A stretch of DNA of 11,923 bases from Candidatus Gottesmanbacteria bacterium (GTDB taxonomy: Bacteria; Patescibacteriota; Microgenomatia; JACPZF01), in contig JACPZF010000012.1 in assembly GCA_016195615.1 (NCBI GenBank), forward strand, positions 1 through 11,923, written 5' to 3'. The translations under genes and the position numbers were made by a program. Below are positions 1-5,509 of the stretch, piece after piece. Position 1 is the stretch's first letter. Each line of letters opens with the position of its first letter. The notes under the pieces were generated by a model. The model was not told the origin of the DNA. It worked only from the letters and a program-made list of their open reading frames with translations, and did not search any database.

Positions 1-157
1 ATCCAATTAAAAGCAAACGAAACATATACTTGGCCGTTCCATCTACAGGTAATCTTCCTTCGACTCGCATTGGATTAATTCCATAGCTAGTTAACACTGC
101 TTCTACAGCATCACCAATTGAAACTTTTTTATCAATATCACCAATAAATGGATTCAT
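1..157 (-). CDS. N-terminus of an unrecognised protein, cut by window edge
   Basis: An open frame starts at ATG (157-155) and runs without a stop to the window edge, giving 52 residues beginning MNPFIGDIDKKVSIGDAVEA and continuing through SYGINPMRVEGRLPVDGTAK. The reading looks like a real protein: mixed polar and hydrophobic residues and no low-complexity stretch. I do not recognise the family. No Shine-Dalgarno sequence is seen; the upstream stretch is very AT-rich. The gene is the last on the minus strand in this window and is separated from the PKD-protein gene by a run of palindromic repeats. The frame is short, so it could still be spurious. Confidence 0.5.
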   Translation of the reverse strand, partial: MNPFIGDIDKKVSIGDAVEAVLTSYGINPMRVEGRLPVDGTAKYMFRLLLIG

Positions 158-184
158 AATTTTTATTTATGTTATTATTTTTCC

Positions 185-239
185 GCTTCCTGGTGGAAGA
201 TAGTAAGCCTGCCCTACTCACTATCCTCCACCAGAAAGC
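185..239. repeat. Long inverted repeat (hairpin)
   Basis: The arms at 190-204 (CTGGTGGAAGATAGT) and 220-234 (ACTATCCTCCACCAG) pair over 15 positions with one mismatch, around a 15-nt loop. The flanks GCTT (185-188) and AAGC (236-239) extend the stem past one unpaired base on each side. Neither strand has a T-run after the stem, so it does not look like a simple intrinsic terminator. It is probably a mobile or REP-like palindrome between genes. Confidence 0.75.
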
Positions 240-294
240 CGAAACGAAGTTTCGTCCTGAGCGAAGGGACGCTAGGCGTCCCGAGTCGAAGGAC
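240..294. repeat. Cluster of short palindromes next to the 185-239 hairpin
   Basis: Two hairpins follow one another: CGAAAC/GTTTCG (240-254) and GGGACGC/GCGTCCC (266-282). The second is flanked by TCCTGAGCGAAG and GAGTCGAAGGA, which form imperfect outer arms. The composition is much more GC-rich than the surrounding sequence. This TCCTGAGCGAAG...CGAAGGA type of dispersed repeat is familiar to me from many environmental bacterial genomes. The short plus-strand frame through this area is not a convincing gene. Confidence 0.65.
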
Positions 295-310
295 CTGTTT
301 TATTTAAAGC

Positions 311-354
311 AGATTGCTTCGCCGCTCGTTTTCACTCGCTCCTCGCAATGACAA
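311..354 (-). repeat. Dispersed repeat of the TGTCATTGCGAGG...GCAATCT type, copy 1
   Basis: Read on the minus strand it begins TTGTCATTGCGAGGAGCGAG and ends GCGAAGCAATCT. Two more diverged copies, facing each other, lie at 6816-6857 and 6937-6974. This copy overlaps the 3' end of the PKD-protein gene and supplies its last six codons and its stop. Confidence 0.75.
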
Positions 355-1195
355 GGCCTTTTCTCCGTAAGATTATACCCCCAATAAGGCTTAAAATCAA
401 CCCAAACGTCACATTGGTTTCGGCGCCGGCCTTAGGCTGGGCTGGCGGCGGCGTGACGCTGGCGGTGTAGGGAGAAATAGTCTGCCGACAGGAATCGGCG
501 GTAGCCGTGTATCCTTGAGTGTCAGTTACCGTTAAAACAGCCTGATAAGTTCCTGTTGCTCCATAGGTGTGATAAACCGTATTTCCCGATTGTACGGTGG
601 AAGTCCCATCGCCAAAATCAAAGCGATAAGAGGATATGGAACCGTTACGAGCATAGGCGCTGGCCGTAAAATAAACCGTCAAAGGCGCAATTCCTGTGGT
701 TGGTGAAGCGCTTAAGGAAACGCAAACCGGCGCTTGCGGCCCGGGCGTTGGGGTTGGCGGCGGCGATATGGTCGGCGTCGGAGTCTGTGTCGGTGTGGGG
801 GTTACCGACGGAGTTGGGGTCGGTGTTAAGGAAGGAGTAGGGGTATTGGTGGAAATACTTGTTGGTGTTGCGGTTGGAGCAGGAGTATTTATTGGTGCTG
901 ATTGCTGGACTTCCTGCCTGACACTAATATCCGGGTGTTCAGCAACAGACCAATATCTTTGCTGTGGAGCTACCCCGTTGTTACATGCTTGCCCAGTTTG
1001 TACGGATCTATTAGGACAATACCACTCCACTACCCAACCTGGTTGTGGATTCGGAGAAGATTCGGCTAAAGTTTTATTATGAAAAATTTCAATAAAAACA
1101 CCGTTTAGGGAGAAGGTAATAAATAAGGAAGTAGATACGAAAAATCCCAAAAGTAAATTTCTTCTTTTAAAAAAATTTCTACCTAGCACCATCAT
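332..1195 (-). CDS. Secreted Pro/Thr-rich PKD-domain protein with C-terminal anchor
   Basis: This 287-residue protein is probably a cell-surface or exported protein. Residues 5-35 form a signal or anchor segment (basic GRNFFKRRN, then a hydrophobic stretch). Residues 45-100 form a small Cys-containing region with no match I know. Residues 103-152 are a linker of TPTP-type repeats. Residues about 157-241 form a PKD-like Ig fold with the typical DFGDGTST and HTYGATGTYQAVLTVTD motifs. The end (QPKAGAET, hydrophobic 263-276, then RRKG) looks like a sortase-type sorting signal with PKAGA in place of LPXTG. The start is a double ATG (1195-1190). The final residues VIARSE and the TGA lie inside a dispersed repeat, so the original C-terminus has probably been altered. 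The exact role is unknown; PKD domains usually mediate adhesion or protein contacts. Confidence 0.85.
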   Translation of the reverse strand: MMVLGRNFFKRRNLLLGFFVSTSLFITFSLNGVFIEIFHNKTLAESSPNPQPGWVVEWYCPNRSVQTGQACNNGVAPQQRYWSVAEHPDISVRQEVQQSAPINTPAPTATPTSISTNTPTPSLTPTPTPSVTPTPTQTPTPTISPPPTPTPGPQAPVCVSLSASPTTGIAPLTVYFTASAYARNGSISSYRFDFGDGTSTVQSGNTVYHTYGATGTYQAVLTVTDTQGYTATADSCRQTISPYTASVTPPPAQPKAGAETNVTFGLILSLIGGIILRRKGLVIARSE

Positions 1196-1384
1196 ATTTT
1201 TTAATTATTTATTGACAGTAACGAACGCTAATATAAAAATAGCCAGAATACGTACAGCAATTAAGAACAATTTTTTGTGATACATGACAAAGATTATTTA
1301 TTGTTGCTATAGTGCGCTAACGAGGCAGTGTTACGCACGAAATTTTTTCTTGACAAAAAAAATAATTAGTGTTAGTTATTTTTA

Positions 1385-1483
1385 ATAGACTACAGATCAC
1401 CACCTGCCTGGTGATTTGTAGAATAAAGAGCATTACTACTCGTAGATCTCCCAAGACTAGCGATAGTGATGCTCTCTTTTTTT
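1385..1483 (+). ncRNA. Possible small RNA: two hairpins ending in a T-run
   Basis: On the plus strand a 12-bp hairpin (1390-1401 with 1410-1421, one G-U pair) is followed by a longer stem (1427-1475) and seven T's (1477-1483), like a compact small RNA with an intrinsic terminator. A TTGACA lies at 1350-1355 but has no good -10 at the right distance. A second TTGACA lies at 1212-1217, followed 16 nt later by TAAAAA. I do not recognise an RNA family. The same stems could instead act as a terminator for the minus-strand small gene that ends at 1487. Confidence 0.3.
1427..1483 (+). terminator. Probable intrinsic terminator, possibly bidirectional
   Basis: The stem pairs AGAGCAT (1427-1433) with ATGCTCT (1469-1475) and continues with ACTA...TAGT-type pairing. 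On the plus strand it is followed by C and seven T's. On the minus strand it lies just past the stop of the small gene at 1487 and is followed by a weaker TTTATT. It may terminate transcription in both directions. Confidence 0.55.
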
Positions 1484-1486
1484 CCT

Positions 1487-1633
1487 CTATAACGTCACAA
1501 CTGGCAATCTTAAACCCTTTGATTTCAAAAGCTTGATTTGTTCTCTGGCCTGTCTTGATAGCATTTCTTGGCCAAAAACTCTCTTTCTTTTCTTCACTAC
1601 TAGAGATAGGATAAATTTCCAAATATTACTCAT
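1487..1633 (-). CDS. Small basic protein of 48 residues, family unknown
   Basis: ATG at 1633-1631 is preceded at a 5-nt distance by AAAGGA, a good ribosome binding site. The protein opens MSNIWKFILSLVVKKRKRV and closes with QAREQIKLLKSKGLRLPVVTL, ending in TAG at 1489-1487. It has a short hydrophobic N-terminus, a basic KKRKR patch and a probable amphipathic helix. An overlapping 101-codon frame in another register (1622-1317) has no such binding site and an unnatural composition, so I prefer this one. It has its own promoter about 160 nt upstream, a long structured leader and a hairpin right after the stop. That supports an expressed unit, but I cannot name the family. Confidence 0.55.
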   Translation of the reverse strand: MSNIWKFILSLVVKKRKRVFGQEMLSRQAREQIKLLKSKGLRLPVVTL

Positions 1634-1787
1634 AATTTTCCTTTAAACTCGGCCACCTCGCCTGGATGATTTTTGCTACTCGTCAAAATCGTCCTGACCG
1701 AGAATTTTCTGCAAAGCAGAATTTATTATCTGCAAAACGGAATTTTGTTGTTACAGTTCTGCTCTGCAGACCCCAAGACTAACGCTA
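1634..1787 (-). promoter_or_regulatory. Long structured 5' leader of the 48-residue gene
   Basis: Between the predicted start of transcription (near 1787) and the ATG at 1633 lie about 154 nt rich in stems. One is a 10-bp hairpin, GGATGATTTT (1664-1673) with AAAATCGTCC (1685-1694), enclosed by CTCGG/CCGAG. Another is TTCTGC/GCAGAA near 1707-1721. Further GCAGA/TCTGC repeats lie near 1730-1770. The leader could be a cis-regulatory element or an independent RNA. It matches no riboswitch class that I can recognise. Confidence 0.4.
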
Positions 1788-1793
1788 TTTTTG

Positions 1794-1822
1794 ATTGTAG
1801 CACAACTTGTCAAGTACTTCAA
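1794..1822 (-). promoter_or_regulatory. Sigma-70-type promoter, extended -10
   Basis: Read on the minus strand: -35 TTGAAG (1822-1817), 17-nt spacer, -10 TACAAT (1799-1794), with a TG one base upstream of the -10 (extended -10). Transcription would start near 1787 and run into the leader and the 48-residue gene. Confidence 0.6.
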
Positions 1823-1894
1823 TCCTATAGGTAATTTAATGTATCAAAACCATAGAACCTATAGTTTTATACAGAGATATTAGCCCGTATTGAC

Positions 1895-1949
1895 AATTAA
1901 AAATTAAAAATTAAAATTAAAAATTTAGGTGTGGATAAGTTGTGGATAG
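1895..1949. other. DnaA-box-like pair beside AT-rich direct repeats
   Basis: TGTGGATAA (1930-1938) is a perfect reverse-complement DnaA box. TGTGGATAG (1941-1949) is a one-mismatch copy in the same orientation, 11 bp on. Immediately left lies an AT-only run of repeated ATTAAAA units (about 1896-1925), like a DNA unwinding element. There is no dnaA, dnaN or rpmH nearby, and two boxes are few for an origin, so this is only a candidate origin-like or DnaA-regulated site. Confidence 0.3.
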
Positions 1950-1975
1950 AGGAAAATTGATAACTATGGGTTTCT

Positions 1976-2010
1976 GTCATTCTGGGGACCCGCCAATGAC
2001 GTGGCAGAAT
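1976..2010. repeat. Dispersed GTCATTCTGG-type repeat at the radA 3' end
   Basis: The unit starts GTCATTCTGG and closes with CAGAAT, giving ATTCTG/CAGAAT arms. The same GTCATTCTGG...CCAGAATGAC element forms the core of the composite repeat at 6816-6974. It begins two bases past the radA stop codon and may act as a 3'-end hairpin for that transcript. Confidence 0.55.
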
Positions 2011-2012
2011 AA

Positions 2013-3332
2013 TTACAGAGTCTTCGTGGCTTCTACTATTGAAGCGAACTGATTAGAAGAAATAATATTGGTATAGCCGAGCCTGTCTGCCTCCTTGATC
2101 CTTTTTTCGAGATTTCCTACTCTTCTTAACTCGCCGAGAAGACCGATTTCACCAATAGCACAAGTTTTACTTGGTAGTGGCTTATTTTTATAAGAAGATA
2201 TTATGGCTATGGCACAGGCTAAATCTGCTGCCGGTTCGCTGATTTTTAAACCTCCGGCCACATTGAGATAAACGTCGCAGGCATAAAGCGGCAAATTGAG
2301 CTTTTTTTGTAAAACCGCCAGAATGAGCTGTAAACGGTTAAAATCGACTCCAGTGACAGCCCGTCTGGGCATGGTAAGCTTTGAGGGAATGACCAAGGCC
2401 TGGATTTCAGCCAGAATCGGCCTCGAACCCTCCATCGTACAAACAGTAACGCTTCCTGTTTTACTTGCTTCTTTATTCTTGCTCCTTAATTCATTTAAAA
2501 ACAACTCGGAAGGGTTTTTTACTTCTTTAATGCCGCGATCATCCATCTCAAAAACTCCCACTTCGTCAACTGGACCGTAGCGATTTTTATTTGAACGTAA
2601 AATTCGAAGCGATTGGAATCTTTCTCCCTCTAAATATAAAACCGTATCGACTAAATGTTCTAAAACCTTGGGTCCGGCGATAGTTCCTTCTTTGGTAACA
2701 TGACCCACTATTATAATAGGTATAGTATTTTCTTTGGCAATTCTAATTAAACGGCTGGCCGATTCTCTTACTTGTCCGACTGCTCCCGCCATTCCCGACA
2801 GATCAACGGTTTCGAGAGTTTGGATTGAGTCAACTATCACTATTGGCGATCTTTCTTCCTCTATCTGTATACAAATATTGTCCGTGTCATTTTCGGCCAT
2901 TAACTGCATTTTTGACGCTCCCAGTCCCAATCTTTCGGCCCGCATTTTTACCTGGGTAACAGATTCTTCGCCCGAAATGTATAAACCAGCGAGTTTGCCG
3001 CAGACCTGCAAAAGCAAGGTGGATTTACCAATGCCTGGGTCGCCAGCGAGAAGAATAACTGATCCAGGAACCACACCGCCACCTAGTACTCGATCTAGTT
3101 CCTCAAGCCCCGTTGGTATTCTTTGGATTTCTTTTAAGGAAATTTCCGAAAGTTTCTGCGGTTTTGCTCCTTTGACTTTTGCTTGCCCGCCGGAGCCTTG
3201 GCGAAGGCGGGACTTTTGTTCTATCGTCTCTACCAGGCTGTTCCAGCTTTGACAATTAGGACATCTGCCAAGCCATTGCGGAGCGTTATACCCACATTGC
3301 TGACAAACAAAAACGGAGGTTGATTTAGACAT
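2013..3332 (-). CDS. radA: DNA repair/recombination protein RadA (Sms)
   Basis: RadA is a hexameric, RecA-like ATPase that drives branch migration of recombination intermediates in the cytoplasm. At 439 residues it is close to the usual length. In order: a four-Cys zinc finger (C10, C13, C24, C27), Walker A GDPGIGKS (97-104), Walker B IVIVDS (164-169), the RadA-specific KNRYG motif (249-253), and a C-terminal Lon-protease-like domain (about 285-439, including the stretch TGVDFNRLQLILAVL). The segment SRLRQGSGGQA (41-51), between the zinc finger and the ATPase core, is encoded by a palindromic repeat inserted in frame. The gene is third in an operon, starting 2 nt after the stop of the aspartic-protease-like gene. 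It ends 2 nt before another repeat. Confidence 0.96.
   Translation of the reverse strand: MSKSTSVFVCQQCGYNAPQWLGRCPNCQSWNSLVETIEQKSRLRQGSGGQAKVKGAKPQKLSEISLKEIQRIPTGLEELDRVLGGGVVPGSVILLAGDPGIGKSTLLLQVCGKLAGLYISGEESVTQVKMRAERLGLGASKMQLMAENDTDNICIQIEEERSPIVIVDSIQTLETVDLSGMAGAVGQVRESASRLIRIAKENTIPIIIVGHVTKEGTIAGPKVLEHLVDTVLYLEGERFQSLRILRSNKNRYGPVDEVGVFEMDDRGIKEVKNPSELFLNELRSKNKEASKTGSVTVCTMEGSRPILAEIQALVIPSKLTMPRRAVTGVDFNRLQLILAVLQKKLNLPLYACDVYLNVAGGLKISEPAADLACAIAIISSYKNKPLPSKTCAIGEIGLLGELRRVGNLEKRIKEADRLGYTNIISSNQFASIVEATKTL
3186..3211. repeat. Palindromic repeat inserted inside radA
   Basis: This 26-bp palindrome (CCCGCC...GGCGGG arms) is preceded on the plus strand by CTTG. It matches the element inside rpsA (6663-6688) at 22 of 26 positions. 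In radA it is read in a frame that gives RLRQGSGGQ. Confidence 0.8.
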
Positions 3333-3334
3333 AT

Positions 3335-3688
3335 TTATTCCAATGTTATTTGGTATTTTTTAAGATCCAATACCATCTTAAAACCATTCAAAAATTCTCT
3401 TCCCATCAAACCCTCTGAGCTGTTAGTAAAAACAAGAGTTATTTCCTTAATGATGGCTTTGAATTTAACCTTACATCTATAGATAGAAAAAGTAGTAAGA
3501 GACCCGTCGGCGAGTTCGTATTCTTGATAAGCAATCGGTGGGTCTTTAAATTTACTGTGAAATCTTTCCGGCAACGCAAGGCCACCTGAAAATCGTGTAT
3601 CAATAAGACAATCGGCCAACTCCCTGTCTGGGGCAAAAAATTCTACTTTTATATGCGGGTTATTTTGCTCATCAAGATAGGGATTCAT
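3335..3688 (-). CDS. Clan AA aspartic-protease-like protein (retropepsin fold)
   Basis: The 117-residue protein has the layout of the small clan AA aspartic proteases of bacteria and archaea. A catalytic-type motif DTRFSGGLALP (30-40) corresponds to the usual DTGFSG/DTGFTG. A central stretch ELADGS precedes the second half. LMGREFLNGFKMVLDL (94-109) matches the family's C-terminal L-G-hydrophobic motif. The Gly after Asp-Thr is replaced by Arg (R32), so activity is uncertain. The gene overlaps the upstream DUF5678-like gene by ATGA (3688-3685) and lies 2 nt before radA, so it should be co-transcribed and translationally coupled. Substrate unknown. The family assignment is from motif memory, not a search. 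Confidence 0.7.
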   Translation of the reverse strand: MNPYLDEQNNPHIKVEFFAPDRELADCLIDTRFSGGLALPERFHSKFKDPPIAYQEYELADGSLTTFSIYRCKVKFKAIIKEITLVFTNSSEGLMGREFLNGFKMVLDLKKYQITLE

Positions 3689-3915
3689 TTTAAAATTCCT
3701 GCAGCGCGACCCACTTGCGCCATAAAGAATTGGCTGTGTGGAAATTGTCTTTTTGCCTTATCTATGGCCTCGAGAGGACTTTTTCCCACAAAAAATTTGC
3801 CGGACTTAATTTCAACGGTAATATAATTTCCAGGCTCGTATTTTTTCTTAAGTTGAGGTCTTATCTTATAATAGATGTTTTTCCCTTTTTCAATAATTAT
3901 TTTTTGGCTTAACAT
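3685..3915 (-). CDS. Small DUF5678-like protein
   Basis: The 76-residue protein has the core PGNYITVEIKSGKFFVGKS followed by PLEAIDKAKRQFPHSQFF. This resembles the DUF5678 pattern (a short beta-hairpin reading 'is carried / is used', then a helix and a final strand), a family often encoded next to clan AA aspartic proteases. Function unknown. The ATG at 3915-3913 is the only plausible start. A strong promoter lies so close that the transcript would begin at most a few bases before it. The gene is first in the operon with the protease-like gene (ATGA overlap) and radA. Identification is moderately sure; gene reality is well supported by context. Confidence 0.7.
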   Translation of the reverse strand: MLSQKIIIEKGKNIYYKIRPQLKKKYEPGNYITVEIKSGKFFVGKSPLEAIDKAKRQFPHSQFFMAQVGRAAGILK

Positions 3916-3923
3916 ACTCCACT

Positions 3924-3952
3924 ATCATACAAAAATCCGTAAAAAAATTCAA
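3924..3952 (-). promoter_or_regulatory. Promoter of the DUF5678-protease-radA operon
   Basis: On the minus strand: -35 TTGAAT (3952-3947), 17-nt spacer, -10 TATGAT (3929-3924). Only 8 nt separate the -10 from the ATG at 3915, so the mRNA would be leaderless or nearly so. Confidence 0.7.
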
Positions 3953-3994
3953 ATTTCGTTCTTTTGCTTACCTCGGGAGATTAATTTAAGAAAA

Positions 3995-4686
3995 TTAATG
4001 ACTTTCCGGAAGGCTTCTTAAAATCGCTCCTGGTTTCAATACAAACGTAAGTGCCACTCTTCCCAAAGTACCTTTTTCTAACCGCAACGAAACCCCGGGC
4101 ATAGATTTGTTCTTTAAGCCAAAAACCTTATCCTCAGCAACCCTTATAGGTTTATGTCCCCAATCGAGACCTTTAAGAGAAGTTGTATTCCCTAATAATT
4201 CTATTGGTAATGCAAAAAAAGACTCAACAGCCCCTTCTTCTCTAAGAAATCCAAGTTTCTTTAAAATTCGCTCTGTTGCATCTGCTCGTGCCATTTTATC
4301 CCCCATGTCTAATATATCATTATTCAGCCAATCAGTATAAAGAGGCCCTATCATCGGCCTAATTCCTCTCGCAGTGATCGACATGTCACCATCTTGCTTT
4401 TGACCTGCTTCTTTTATTCCTTTAACAATAATTCCCAAAAGTGGTTTTTTCTTACCTGAAAACGAGACCACGTCTTTACCCTCTTGGACAGCTTTTTGCC
4501 ATTCATTTAATTGTATTTCAACTGTTTCTATAGCGTCAGCGATAATATGTCTTTTATTACTTCCAGTCGGAACATGAGGTTCTTTATTAAGAGCGTCTAC
4601 AATGCTCTAACTGGGTTTGTAGGTTTATCCTTTAAGGTCGAATGTTCTGCCACAGAGATCTTTGCTTCTGGGTTGGAAAGAGTCAT
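3995..4686 (-). pseudogene. Unrecognised gene split by a frameshift
   Basis: Frame A starts at ATG 4686-4684 after a good ribosome binding site (AGGAG, 9 nt upstream) and reads MTLSNPEAKISVAEHSTLKD to TAG at 4599-4597. Frame B opens directly after a TAG at 4609-4607 and runs to TAA at 3997-3995. Its first residues, SIVDALNKEPHVPTGSNKRH, come before any usable start; the first is a GTG at 4471. Joining the frames near 4600-4607 gives one protein of about 231 residues. Frame B includes MSITARGIRPMIGPLYTDWL and ends near VALTFVLKPGAILRSLPESH. No slippery heptamer is seen at the junction, so a one-base loss, real or a sequencing error, is likelier than programmed frameshifting. I do not recognise the family; no membrane segment or signal peptide is seen. 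Confidence 0.7.
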
Positions 4687-4736
4687 ATTTTTCACTCCTA
4701 TCTTTTGAAATTTATAGATACACTGATAATAAAATT

Positions 4737-4766
4737 AGTATATCACAACTTATTAATATTTGTCTA
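4737..4766 (-). promoter_or_regulatory. Promoter of the frameshifted gene
   Basis: On the minus strand: -35 TAGACA (4766-4761), 18-nt spacer, -10 TATACT (4742-4737). The start of transcription would be near 4730, leaving a leader of about 44 nt with an AGGAG before the ATG at 4686. This gene therefore has a conventional leader, unlike others in the window. Confidence 0.6.
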
Positions 4767-4807
4767 ATTTTTTTGTCTAATTTAACGAAAGCTGCTTTAT
4801 TTATAGC

Positions 4808-5458
4808 TTAATTGCAGGTTTTGCTTTTAGTAAATCCTGCCTTAATAGCTTCTGCTTCGGAACAATACCACTGATCCTCTGTAGACAAATCTATTATTAC
4901 CTGCGAATAATTATTACAATTTGGCAGATAGTAAAATTTCTTTTGAGTGTTATCGTCAATATTGCCTTTAATACCGCAGGAGTCAGGGGGTATGGCGGAA
5001 ATACAGAGATTGCCGAAAATTCCGAGCTTCTTCTCCCTTGCCTGTTCATAGGCTTTTTTTAATTCATCCCGATGCGGGTTTTCGTAATAATCCATTCTGG
5101 CCAAACCGGATGTCAACATTTCATAATTGATATATTTTCCATCGTTAAACACGTTGGCTATAATTCGGCCGTAGGGATCGCTAAATTGATCCGAGAGGGT
5201 TACATCTTTACCCAAAACTAAACCGGCTAATTTTTCTTTGGCCTGGCTTGCCAAACACTTCCCTGTTTCCGGAGTGTTTACTCCCATTAAGCGTACCCGC
5301 CTGTTGTTATTGATTTTAAAAGTATCCCCGTCAATTACTTCCAAGACCTTGTAAGTTGGTTGTAAAACCCGGCGGTCGGAAAGAAGTTTTATGTTTAAAA
5401 GAAGAGAAAGAGCGGTAAGAAGGGAGAGAAAAATAAGAAAGGGGTTTGATTTTGACAT
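4808..5458 (-). CDS. Membrane-anchored thermonuclease (staphylococcal nuclease family)
   Basis: This 216-residue protein has an N-terminal membrane anchor or uncleaved signal (about 7-26), so the nuclease should work outside the membrane. The SNase domain spans about 36-150. It has VIDGDTFKI (Asp43, Asp45), VRLMGVNTPE (Arg56, Glu64) and DPYGR (Arg98), matching the staphylococcal nuclease active-site residues Asp21, Arg35, Glu43 and Arg87. The residue equivalent to Asp40 is Asn61, which is common in this wider family. The C-terminus (161-215) is a Cys-containing module (CGIKGNI, YYLPNC, WYCSEAEAIKAGF, KTC) often seen after such nucleases. The likely role is Ca-dependent degradation of external nucleic acid, perhaps for nucleotide scavenging. 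It lies 48 nt after rpsA and is probably co-transcribed. Confidence 0.9.
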   Translation of the reverse strand: MSKSNPFLIFLSLLTALSLLLNIKLLSDRRVLQPTYKVLEVIDGDTFKINNNRRVRLMGVNTPETGKCLASQAKEKLAGLVLGKDVTLSDQFSDPYGRIIANVFNDGKYINYEMLTSGLARMDYYENPHRDELKKAYEQAREKKLGIFGNLCISAIPPDSCGIKGNIDDNTQKKFYYLPNCNNYSQVIIDLSTEDQWYCSEAEAIKAGFTKSKTCN

Positions 5459-5472
5459 GTTTTAAATTTTTT

Positions 5473-5509
5473 AGGTTTCTTAAGTTGCTTAAGTCACTTA
5501 GGTTACTTA
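5473..5509. repeat. Imperfect 9-bp tandem repeat between rpsA and the nuclease gene
   Basis: Four units, AGGTTTCTTA, AGTTGCTTA, AGTCACTTA and GGTTACTTA, follow the pattern RGTNNCTTA. They fill most of the 48-nt gap, and the last overlaps the rpsA stop codon (5509-5507). No function is evident. Confidence 0.6.

Noticed and set aside
169..351. Plus-strand frame of 60 codons
   Set aside because: It runs through a string of palindromic repeats and has no ribosome binding site or recognisable protein features.
696..1082. Plus-strand frame of 128 codons rich in Gly and Val
   Set aside because: It is the opposite strand of the TPTP-repeat linker of the PKD protein; the GVGV composition follows from that repeat.
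1317..1622. Minus-strand frame of 101 codons
   Set aside because: It overlaps the 48-codon gene in another register, lacks a ribosome binding site, and its second half reads through hairpins and a terminator.
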